From positions 124,001-188,000 of the forward strand of contig DATENC010000025.1 of the NCBI GenBank assembly GCA_035275265.1: a stretch of DNA of 64,000 nucleotides. The letters are read 5' to 3'. Source of the DNA: JACQAP01 sp035275265 (GTDB taxonomy: Bacteria > Pseudomonadota > Gammaproteobacteria > Burkholderiales > JACQAP01). A model generated the notes under the pieces. That model saw nothing but the letters and a program-made list of their open reading frames with translations. It ran no database searches and had not been told where the DNA came from. This document shows positions 43,306 to 50,806 of this stretch, one piece after another. The position numbers and the translations under genes were made by a program. Position 1 is the first letter of the stretch; every line of letters starts with the position of its first letter.

Positions 43306-44306
43306 CGGATCACCTCGTCCGCCCTGACTAGGATCGACTGCGGGATCGTAATGCCAAGTGCCTTGGCGGTCTTGAGATTGACCACAAGTTCGAACGTGGT
43401 TGGCTGCTCGATCGGCAAGTTGCTAGGCTTCGCGGCCTTGAGGATCTTGACTACATAGCCTGCGGCATGACGAAACATCGCGGGGTGGTCGACTGCATAG
43501 GAAAGCAGCACCCCCCTTCTCGCGAGAGGCTTGTTGGCATAGACGATCGGCAACTGGGATTTCAATCCCATTTGCAGAAATTCCTCTTCAAGAGCTGTCA
43601 TGGACGCATCATCGACGATCAGCAGTGCGTCCGCATTGGATCGGGTCAACCGCGAGAACGCTGCGCGCAGTTCCTTCACGTTTCGCACGCTTACGAGCTT
43701 CAGTTCGACACCCAAACCGGGTGCCACGCCCTTGAGCCGGCTGACTACTTTGCTGTTGAAAGGTGCTTCCGGATTGAAGATAACGACAACACGCTTGGCA
43801 CCGGGGATCGCTTCCTTGAGCAACTGCAAACGCTTGGCCGCGAGATCGACGGTCTGATTGGTCAGTCCGGTGATATTGCCGCCGGGGCGCGCCAGGCTTG
43901 CGACGACCCCGGACCCGACAGGATCGCCGACCAACGCCATGACAATGGGGATGGTGCTTGTCGCCTTTTTGGTTGCGAGCGCCGCCGGCGTGCTTTCCAC
44001 GACTATCACATCGGGTGTGCGCTGAGCCAGGTCGGCGACGGCCTCTGACACACGGTCGTAACTGCCACCACCAAACCACCATTCGATGCAAATGTCCCGC
44101 CCTTCCACATAGCCTGCGTCATGCAGTCCGTGGCGGAACGCCTTGGCTTCTTCGCTCTGCTCGCCGACGCTTACTGCGATTACCCGGATGTGGGGAACCT
44201 TGTCCGCAGCGTCCGCAGCGGGCACATGCAGGTGGCCCACGGCTGCAAAGAGCGCAACCCACGCAAGGACAACCAGGCAGCTTTTCTGAAGCCGACATGC
44301 GCGCAC
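43302..44306 (-). CDS. ABC_sub_bind periplasmic binding protein, array copy 5 (first gene)
   Basis: This protein of about 334 residues has a signal peptide (SCLVVLAWVALFAAVGHLHV). The body follows the family (IRVIAVSVGEQSEEA, GYVEGRDICIEWWFGGG, PIVMALVGDPVGSGVVASLARPGG in order) and ends in VVNLKTAKALGITIPQ and VRADEVIR. The start is the GTG at 44306, which has the strongest ribosome-binding site of the array (GGGAGGGGAACT). This agrees with it being the first gene, whereas downstream members rely on coupling. A long frame to 44507 is not supported. It follows livM by 101 bases. Confidence 0.88.
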   Translation of the reverse strand: MRACRLQKSCLVVLAWVALFAAVGHLHVPAADAADKVPHIRVIAVSVGEQSEEAKAFRHGLHDAGYVEGRDICIEWWFGGGSYDRVSEAVADLAQRTPDVIVVESTPAALATKKATSTIPIVMALVGDPVGSGVVASLARPGGNITGLTNQTVDLAAKRLQLLKEAIPGAKRVVVIFNPEAPFNSKVVSRLKGVAPGLGVELKLVSVRNVKELRAAFSRLTRSNADALLIVDDASMTALEEEFLQMGLKSQLPIVYANKPLARRGVLLSYAVDHPAMFRHAAGYVVKILKAAKPSNLPIEQPTTFELVVNLKTAKALGITIPQSILVRADEVIR

Positions 44307-44366
44307 AGTTCCCCTCCCAGACGCAGCGATGCGACACTGATACAAAGGCCTCAATCCACTATGGAG

Positions 44367-44385
44367 GACGGGCCGGCGGCCCGTC
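44367..44385. other. GC-rich hairpin between livM and the binding-protein array
   Basis: A perfect 8-base-pair stem (GACGGGCC / GGCCCGTC, 3-base loop) lies in the 101-base gap. No T-run follows on the minus strand, so it is not a classical terminator. It could reduce read-through from the liv genes or shield the transcript 3' end. Confidence 0.45.
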
Positions 44386-44407
44386 AAGCACACGACGCAT
44401 CCTCGTG

Positions 44408-45328
44408 CTACTTGCTGCCCAGCCGAGCAGCAATCTCGCCGACGACGCCGCGCCGGAACGCGAGCACGGTAACAACGAAGATTGCGCCCATGATGACCGT
44501 GACCCATGAGCCGACCTTGTCCGCGAGTTCGTTCTGTAGCACCACGATGATGACGGCGCCGGCGATCGGTCCCAGCACCGTACCCACGCCGCCGACCAGC
44601 GTCATCAGCACCACCTCTCCAGAAGTTCCCCAGTGCACATCGGTCAATGTGGCGAATCCAAGTACCAGGGTCTTCGTCGCGCCGGCAAGGCCGGCGAGCG
44701 CGGCCGAGAGCACAAAGGCGACCAGCTTGTAGCGGTCCACGTCGTACCCCAGCGACAATGCCCGCGGCTCGTTTTCCCGGATCGCTTTGAGTATCTGGCC
44801 GAAGGGCGAATGGATGGTGCGGTAAATGACGAGGAATCCGGCCACGACAACTGCGAGAACGAAGTAATACATCATCATGTCGTCGCGAAGATTCAGGAGA
44901 CCGAACAGCATCCCGCGGGGCACTCCTTGCAATCCATCCTCGCCCCCCGTAAACGGCGCCTGCAGGCAGAAGAAGTACACCATCTGCGCGAGAGCCAGCG
45001 TGATCATTGCAAAGTAGATGCCCTGCCGGCGGATCGCCAGTCCACCGAACACGACCCCGAGCACGGCAGCGGCCAGCGTGCCCAGAATCAATCCAATTTC
45101 AGGTGTCACCGGCAGGTGCGTCATTACGTACCCGGTCGTATAGGCGGCAGTTCCGAGAAACGCCGCGTGGCCGAAGGACAGCAAACCGGTGAAGCCCAGC
45201 AGCAGGTTGAAGGCGCAAGCGAACAGCGCAAAACACAGCACCTTCATCATCAGCACCGGATAGACGAAGAACGGCGCCGCTAGCAGAGCGGCGAGAAGAA
45301 CCAGAAAGGCAACGTGGGTACGAGTCAC
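44408..45328 (-). CDS. livM: branched-chain amino-acid-type ABC permease LivM
   Basis: This 306-residue LivM-family inner-membrane permease shows helices such as VLCFALFACAFNLLLGFTGLLSFGHA, the signature GLLSFGHAAFLGTAAY near residue 48, and IRENEPRALSLGYDV near 187, which contacts the ATPases. It starts with GTG 45328, 4 bases after the livH stop. With LivH, LivG, LivF and LivK it forms a complete HAAT-family importer. Confidence 0.94.
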   Translation of the reverse strand: MTRTHVAFLVLLAALLAAPFFVYPVLMMKVLCFALFACAFNLLLGFTGLLSFGHAAFLGTAAYTTGYVMTHLPVTPEIGLILGTLAAAVLGVVFGGLAIRRQGIYFAMITLALAQMVYFFCLQAPFTGGEDGLQGVPRGMLFGLLNLRDDMMMYYFVLAVVVAGFLVIYRTIHSPFGQILKAIRENEPRALSLGYDVDRYKLVAFVLSAALAGLAGATKTLVLGFATLTDVHWGTSGEVVLMTLVGGVGTVLGPIAGAVIIVVLQNELADKVGSWVTVIMGAIFVVTVLAFRRGVVGEIAARLGSK

Positions 45329-45332
45329 GGGC

Positions 45333-46217
45333 CTACTTCTCGCGCCCGAACAGACCGGCCGGCCGGATAAGCAGCACCAGCGCCATGATCACGAAAATGA
45401 CGGTGGCTGAAGCCTCCGGATAGAACACTTTTGTGAAACCTTCGATGACGCCGAGTCCGAGACCCGTGGCGATCGAGCCAAGGATCGAACCCATCCCGCC
45501 GACGACAACCACTGCAAACACGACGATAATCAGATTGGATCCCATCAGGGGACTCACCTGAATCACCGGCGCGGCCAGAACGCCGGCGAACGCGGCCAGC
45601 GCCGCACCGAAGCCGTAAGTCAGCGTTACCATCAGAGGCACATTGATGCCGAATGCCTGCACGAGCTTCGGGTTCTCCGTGCCTGCACGCAGGTAAGCAC
45701 CCAACCGCGTGCGCTCTATCACGATCCAGGTGGCAAGGCATACCGTGAGTGACGCCGCCACCACCCACGCGCGGTAGTTGGGCAAGGTCATGAAGCCCAG
45801 ATCGGTCGCACCGGAAAGCTGCTCCGGCACCGGATAGGGCTGTCCCGACACGCCAAAAAAATGGCGGTAAGTGCCTTCGATGATCAGCGCGAGGCCGAAC
45901 GTGAGCAAGAGACCGTAAAGATGGTCGAGCTTGTACAGCCACTGCAGAAATGCGCGCTCGATCAGCATGCCGAAGGCGCCGATAATCAGCGGTACCAGCA
46001 GCAGGCTGGGCCAGTAACCGATGCCGAAATACGTCAGCCCGATCCATGCTGCGTACGCCCCCATCATGTAGAGCGCGCCGTGGGCAAAGTTGATGATGTT
46101 GAGCAAGCCGAAGATGACTGCAAGCCCGAGGCTCAGCATCGCGTAGAACGAGCCGTTCACCAGGCCGAGCAGGAGCTGGCCAAGCAGTGCCTGGACCGGT
46201 ATGCCAAAGATTTCCAA
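45333..46217 (-). CDS. livH: branched-chain amino-acid-type ABC permease LivH
   Basis: This 294-residue LivH-family permease includes LLLGLVNGSFYAMLSLGLAVIFG at the N-terminus, LLNIINFAHGALYMMGAYAAW near residue 38, AGTENPKLVQAFGINV near 176 (the coupling loop), and VVFAVVVVGGMGSILGS near 227. It pairs with LivM. It starts 156 bases after livK; that gap carries only short degenerate repeats. A second, overlapping frame of 240 codons is a shadow. Confidence 0.94.
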   Translation of the reverse strand: MEIFGIPVQALLGQLLLGLVNGSFYAMLSLGLAVIFGLLNIINFAHGALYMMGAYAAWIGLTYFGIGYWPSLLLVPLIIGAFGMLIERAFLQWLYKLDHLYGLLLTFGLALIIEGTYRHFFGVSGQPYPVPEQLSGATDLGFMTLPNYRAWVVAASLTVCLATWIVIERTRLGAYLRAGTENPKLVQAFGINVPLMVTLTYGFGAALAAFAGVLAAPVIQVSPLMGSNLIIVVFAVVVVGGMGSILGSIATGLGLGVIEGFTKVFYPEASATVIFVIMALVLLIRPAGLFGREK

Positions 46218-46256
46218 GATTACATGCGACTCAGGTTACTTACCGTCCAATTCCAC

Positions 46257-46352
46257 TGAACAGGATGTACATGATTCACAGGATCAATAAAGCAAACAGT
46301 GGGGATCCGGAATTTTCATCACTTCATCCCCTCCATCCCGTCCATCCTGTCC
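46257..46352. repeat. degenerate ACAGGAT / CATCCTGTCC repeats between livK and livH
   Basis: Copies of ACAGGATGT, ACATGATTC and ACAGGATCAA (46257-46289) are followed by inverted-type copies CATCCCCTC, CATCCCGTC and CATCCTGTCC (46325-46352). They may base-pair in the liv transcript. No gene is seen in this 156-base gap. Confidence 0.5.
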
Positions 46353-46373
46353 AAATGAGATTCCTGGACGAGG

Positions 46374-47591
46374 TCACTTCGTTATCAGCGGGCAGCGCGA
46401 CTTCGACATCGGTTGGAACGCGTGGTCGGCCGTAATCGTCTCGCGCAAGTGATAGTAGTCCCACGGTCCCTTCGACTCGGACGGCTTCTTGACCTGGAAC
46501 AGGTACATGTCGTGCACCAGGCGGCCGTCCTCGCGTAGCGTCATGTTCGTGCCGAACATGTCGCTGTGCTTGTTGGCGCGCATCCACGCCATCACGGTAT
46601 CGGCATCATCGGTACCGGTGGCTTTGACTGCATTCAGGTACATAGTCGTCGCGGAGTAGGCGCCGGCGTGAATCATCGTCGGCATTTTCTTGGTCTTGTC
46701 GAAGAACCGCTTGCTCCACTTGCGGGTCTGGTCGTTCAGGTCCCAATACCAGGCCTCGGTAACGTACATGCCCTGTGTGGCCTGCAGGCCGAGGCTGTGG
46801 ATGTCGCTGACGAACACCAGCAGACCGGCGAGGTTCTGGGTCTTGGTCAAGCCGAATTCGTTGGCGGCCTTGATGGAATTGATGGTGTCACCGCCGGCGT
46901 TCGCCAGTCCGACGATCTTGGCTTTCGACGCTTGCGCCTGCAGCAGGAACGACGAAAAGTCGGACGCGGACAACGGGTGCCGCACCGCGCCCAGAACTTT
47001 GCCGCCGTTCTCCTTCACCACATTCATGGTGTCCTGCTCGAGCGAATGGCCGAAGGCATAGTCGGCCGTGAGAAAGAACCAGGTGTCCCCTCCCTGCTTC
47101 ACCACCGCACGCCCGGTGCCGTTGGCAAGTGCAAAGGTGTCGTAGGTGTGGTGGACGGTGTAGCGCGTGCAGTCCTCATTGGTAAGACGGGTGGAGGCCG
47201 CACCTGTATCCATCAATATTCTTTTCTTTTCGGCGACGACTTTGGAAGTGGCCAGCGCCACTGCGGAGTTGAGCGCATCGGTGATCATGTCCACGCCACC
47301 GCGGTCGATCCACTCGCGCACCTTCTGCGCGGCCACGTCGGCTTTGTTCTGATGATCGGTGGCGACCACATCGATCTTCTTGCCTAGCACCTTGCCGCCG
47401 AAGTCGTCCACCGCCATTTGCGCAGCGACCACCGAACCCTGCCCGCCGATATCGGAATACAACCCTGACATGTCCGTCAGCACGCCGATTCTCACGACGT
47501 CGTCGGAAATCTTCCCTTGGGCCATCGCGGTGCCCGCGCACGCAACGAACACAGCGGCACATTTCAGGACACTAATCCTTGCTCGATTCAT
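46374..47591 (-). CDS. livK: periplasmic ligand-binding protein of the liv transporter
   Basis: This 405-residue type I periplasmic binding protein has a signal peptide (CAAVFVACAGTAMAQ). The body has VVRIGVLTDMSGLYSDIGGQ and VRIGV/TDHQNKADV/IDRGGVDMITDALNSAVAL in the Peripla_BP_6 order. Members of this subgroup, when near acyl-CoA ligases, often bind aromatic or aliphatic carboxylates rather than leucine, so the ligand is open. GAGGGAGTCGAAA precedes ATG 47591. Longer readings to 47972 overlap livF. It lies within livGF-K-HM. Confidence 0.92.
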   Translation of the reverse strand: MNRARISVLKCAAVFVACAGTAMAQGKISDDVVRIGVLTDMSGLYSDIGGQGSVVAAQMAVDDFGGKVLGKKIDVVATDHQNKADVAAQKVREWIDRGGVDMITDALNSAVALATSKVVAEKKRILMDTGAASTRLTNEDCTRYTVHHTYDTFALANGTGRAVVKQGGDTWFFLTADYAFGHSLEQDTMNVVKENGGKVLGAVRHPLSASDFSSFLLQAQASKAKIVGLANAGGDTINSIKAANEFGLTKTQNLAGLLVFVSDIHSLGLQATQGMYVTEAWYWDLNDQTRKWSKRFFDKTKKMPTMIHAGAYSATTMYLNAVKATGTDDADTVMAWMRANKHSDMFGTNMTLREDGRLVHDMYLFQVKKPSESKGPWDYYHLRETITADHAFQPMSKSRCPLITK

Positions 47592-47619
47592 TTTCGACTC
47601 CCTCAAATATGCAATCCGC

Positions 47620-48330
47620 TCAGACGCCCAGATACTCGTGCAGCAGATCGAGGCGGGCATCCAGATCACCCTTGTTGACCGTTTCCACCACGCGCCCGAG
47701 TTCGACCACGTAATGCCGGTCGGCAAGGGGCGCTGCGAAACGGAAATTCTGTTCCACCATGATAATCGTGTAGCCCTTTTCTTTGAGGCTGTGGACCGCG
47801 CGACCCAGCATCTTGACGAGCACGGGCGCCAAACCCTCGGTGATCTCGTCCAGCAGCAGCAGATCGGCGCCGGTTCGCAGGATCCGCGCCAGCGCAAGCA
47901 TTTGCTGCTCGCCGCCGGAAAGCCGACTTCCGGGACTTTTCCTGCGCTCGTACAGATTCGGGAACATGGCATAGATCTCGTCGACGTTCATGCCACCGAG
48001 CCCGATCCGCGGCGGAAGCCGCAGGTTTTCCTCGGTTGAGAGGCTGGCGAAGATGCCGCGTTCCTCCGGGCAGTAACCGATGCCCAGTCGCGCAACACGA
48101 TGCGTCGCCATGGCGATTGCCTGCCGCCCCCGCACCACTATCGACCCGCTGCGCTTGCCTGTGAGTCCGAGGATCGCACGCAACGTGGTCGTGCGCCCAG
48201 CGCCGTTGCGGCCGAGCAGCGTGACCAACTCGCCGCGGTGCACGGCGAACTGCATTCCATGCAGGACATGCGACTCACCGTACCAGGCATGCAGGTCGGC
48301 AACATCGAGGACCGGAGCCCCGTCACTCAT
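47620..48330 (-). CDS. livF: ABC ATP-binding protein LivF
   Basis: This 236-residue ATPase has GRNGAGRTTTLRAI (Walker A) near residue 41, SRLSGGEQQMLALAR (signature) near 141, LLLLDEITEGLAP (Walker B with catalytic Glu) near 161, and the switch-region IIMVEQNFRFA near 193. The Walker A lysine is replaced by arginine, which is unusual, although I have seen it in some LivF paralogues. LivG keeps the Lys. The ATG at 48330 overlaps livG by 8 bases; a longer frame to 48450 is not needed. Confidence 0.93.
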   Translation of the reverse strand: MSDGAPVLDVADLHAWYGESHVLHGMQFAVHRGELVTLLGRNGAGRTTTLRAILGLTGKRSGSIVVRGRQAIAMATHRVARLGIGYCPEERGIFASLSTEENLRLPPRIGLGGMNVDEIYAMFPNLYERRKSPGSRLSGGEQQMLALARILRTGADLLLLDEITEGLAPVLVKMLGRAVHSLKEKGYTIIMVEQNFRFAAPLADRHYVVELGRVVETVNKGDLDARLDLLHEYLGV

Positions 48331-49078
48331 CGGCGACTCCGACGTAGGCCTCCAACACCTGGGGATTGGCGGACACTTCCCGGTAAGTTCCCTCGGCAAG
48401 CACCGCGCCGCGTTGCAGTACCGTGATGGTGTCGCACAGATCCTCGACAACGCTGAGATTGTGCTCGACCATCAGGATAGTACGTCCGGCGGCGACCTTG
48501 CGGATAAGTCCGACCACGCGGCCCACGTCCTCGTGCGCCATCCCCTGCGTAGGTTCGTCGAGCAGCATCAGTTCCGGGTCCAGCGCCAGCGTGGTGGCGA
48601 ACTCGAGCGCGCGTTTGCGCCCGTAGGGAAGTTCGCTGGCCTGGAGTTGGGCGTAATCGGCGAGTTCGACGCTGGTGAGGATCTCCATCGCGCGCCCATC
48701 GAGTTGCGCGAGCGAGCGTTGCGAACGCCAGAACTGAAACGAATTTCCCAGTTTGCGCTGAAGCGCCACCCGCACGTTCTCGAGCACGCTCATATGAGGG
48801 AAGATCGAGGAGATCTGGAAGGAGCGCACCAGTCCGCGTCGCGCTACCCGCGCCGGATGATCGCGGGTGATGTCCTCGCCGCGGTAAAGAATGGTGCCGG
48901 AGGTCGGCAGCAGGAACTTGGTCAACAAGTTGAACACCGTGGTCTTGCCCGCGCCATTGGGGCCGATCATTCCATGAATGCTGCCCTGCCGGACTTTGAG
49001 GCTGACGTTGTTCACGGCCACGAAACCGCTGAATTCCCTGGAAAGCTGCCGGGTTTCGAGGATGGCCTGGTCTTGCAT
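48323..49078 (-). CDS. livG: ABC ATP-binding protein LivG
   Basis: This 251-residue ATPase has GPNGAGKTTVFNLLT (Walker A) near residue 39, the LivG-specific RGLVRSFQISSIFPHMSVLENV near 80, ELPYGRKRALEFATTLA (degenerate signature) near 147, and LMLLDEPTQGMA (Walker B) near 168. The HNLSV switch is present. It heads the transporter genes and follows the acyl-CoA synthetase by 80 bases. Confidence 0.94.
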   Translation of the reverse strand: MQDQAILETRQLSREFSGFVAVNNVSLKVRQGSIHGMIGPNGAGKTTVFNLLTKFLLPTSGTILYRGEDITRDHPARVARRGLVRSFQISSIFPHMSVLENVRVALQRKLGNSFQFWRSQRSLAQLDGRAMEILTSVELADYAQLQASELPYGRKRALEFATTLALDPELMLLDEPTQGMAHEDVGRVVGLIRKVAAGRTILMVEHNLSVVEDLCDTITVLQRGAVLAEGTYREVSANPQVLEAYVGVADE

Positions 49079-49158
49079 CTGGCTCTGTTGGGGTTAGCGG
49101 TGGATTTTTTCTGGTCCAGTGGCCGACAGGTTACTGCATCGATGCCGGCTGTGCACCG

Positions 49159-50775
49159 TCAATCCCTCAGGCTGCGCAACTCTCGGCGGATGATCTTGCC
49201 GGTGCTGGTCAGCGGCAGCGCATCGACATAGCGGACCTGGCGCGGATATTCGTGGGCCGCGAGTCTGACCCTCACGTGGTTCTGGATCTCGTGCGTCAGT
49301 TCCTCGCTCGGGCTCCAGCCATCTTTCAGGACCAGGAACGCCTTTACGATCTCGGTGCGCTCCGGATCGGGCACGCCGACCACCGCGGCCAGACGCACCG
49401 CCGGATGGCCGAGCAGGCAGTCCTCGATCGGTCCCGGCCCGATCCGGTAGCCGGCGCTGGTAATCACGTCGTCGTTCCTGCCGACGAACTCGAAGTAGCC
49501 CTGTGGATCGCGACGTCCGGTATCGCCCGTCAGCAGATACTCGCCGACAAATTTCTCTTGAGTAGCCTCTGGATTGTTCCAGTAGCCAAGGAACATTACC
49601 GGGTCCGGACGCTTTATGGCGATATTGCCCTGCTCGCCGGCCGGAAGCGGGCGACCGGTGCCATCGACGATCTCCACCTCATGGCCGGGTGCGGCTTTGC
49701 CGATGGCACCCGGCTTCGCGGAAAAAAGGGCTTCGCATGAGGAGAGCACCATGTTGCACTCGGTTTGGCCGTAGAACTCATTGATGCCCAGTCCGAAAGT
49801 GTCGTGCCCCCATTGCAGCAGTTCAACTCCCAGCGACTCGCCACCGCTGGCAATGGAACGCAACTCCAGATTCCAACGCGCCTTCGGCCGAGACACCGAG
49901 CGCATCATCTTCAGCGCGGTCGGCGGGAGAAATGCGTTACGCACTTTGTGCTTCGCCATCAGCTCGAAAGCCGCCTCGGGATGGAATTTCTCGAAGCGGT
50001 GGCCCACAACCGCGATGCCGTGATGCCACGCGACGAACAGCAGGTCCACCAGTCCGCCTATCCAGGCCCAGTCAGCCGGTGTCCACATCAGGTCATGCTG
50101 CCGCGGCAGCAGGTTGTGCGACATCTCCACACCAGGCAGGTGCCCGAGCAAAGTGCGGTGCGCATGCAGCGCCCCCTTGGGATTGCCGGTGGTACCAGAT
50201 GTGTAGATGATGAGCGCGGGATCGTCGGCACGGGTCTGTTGCACAGTGAACCGGTCCGGAAATCCGCGTAGTGCGTCGCCGAATTTCTGGGTCCCGCGCG
50301 GTTCACCGTCGATGCAAAACACCGATTGCAACTGCGGAAGGGCGGGCCTGATCTGGTCGATCTTTTCCATGCTGGCGGTATCGGTGACCAGCAATTTCGC
50401 TTCGCAGTCGGCCAGTCGGAACTGCAGAGCGTCGAAACCGAACAACGTGAACATGGGTACCGCTATCGCGCCAATTTTGTAGGCGGCGATGTGTGCGATG
50501 GCCGTTTCCGGTTCCTGGGGAAGAAGGATTGCGATTCGGTCGCCCGCTTGGATGCCCCGTGCGGCGAACAGATTAGCGGCCTGGTTGGAAAGCTTCCTGA
50601 TGTCGGCAAAAGTGTAACGGACCACTCGCCCGTCGCGGGTCTCGTGGATCAGCGCCAACCGGTGCGGGTCGTTCGCCCATTTGTCACAGATGTCGACGCC
50701 GATATTGAAAAATTGGGGCACCGGCCAGTCGAAACGCCGGCAAATCGCGTCGTAACTGCCTAGCTGCGGGAGCAC
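49159..50775 (-). CDS. AMP-forming acyl-CoA synthetase
   Basis: This 538-residue ANL-superfamily ligase has LIIYTSGTTGNPKGALHAH (A3) near residue 189, NEFYGQTECNMV (A5) near 335, YLLTGDTGRRDPQGYFEFVGR (A7/A8) in order near 420, and the catalytic lysine in PLTSTGKIIRREL near 525. The type resembles medium-chain or aryl acyl-CoA synthetases. Being directly upstream of livG suggests that the transporter imports a carboxylate that this enzyme activates to a CoA thioester. That link is inference from gene order. Confidence 0.9.
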   Translation of the reverse strand: MLPQLGSYDAICRRFDWPVPQFFNIGVDICDKWANDPHRLALIHETRDGRVVRYTFADIRKLSNQAANLFAARGIQAGDRIAILLPQEPETAIAHIAAYKIGAIAVPMFTLFGFDALQFRLADCEAKLLVTDTASMEKIDQIRPALPQLQSVFCIDGEPRGTQKFGDALRGFPDRFTVQQTRADDPALIIYTSGTTGNPKGALHAHRTLLGHLPGVEMSHNLLPRQHDLMWTPADWAWIGGLVDLLFVAWHHGIAVVGHRFEKFHPEAAFELMAKHKVRNAFLPPTALKMMRSVSRPKARWNLELRSIASGGESLGVELLQWGHDTFGLGINEFYGQTECNMVLSSCEALFSAKPGAIGKAAPGHEVEIVDGTGRPLPAGEQGNIAIKRPDPVMFLGYWNNPEATQEKFVGEYLLTGDTGRRDPQGYFEFVGRNDDVITSAGYRIGPGPIEDCLLGHPAVRLAAVVGVPDPERTEIVKAFLVLKDGWSPSEELTHEIQNHVRVRLAAHEYPRQVRYVDALPLTSTGKIIRRELRSLRD

Positions 50776-50806
50776 GCCTTTACTTTCGAATCACAAGGCG
50801 CATCGC

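Noticed and set aside
39197..44306. The binding-protein array as part of the adjacent Liv transporter
   Set aside because: The Liv transporter already has its own binding protein of another fold (Peripla_BP_6 type), and PF04392 proteins use different permease partners.
45325..46047. 240-codon minus-strand frame overlapping livH
   Set aside because: It is the alternative frame of livH. LivH has clear helices and motifs, and this frame is Arg/Gly-rich without any.
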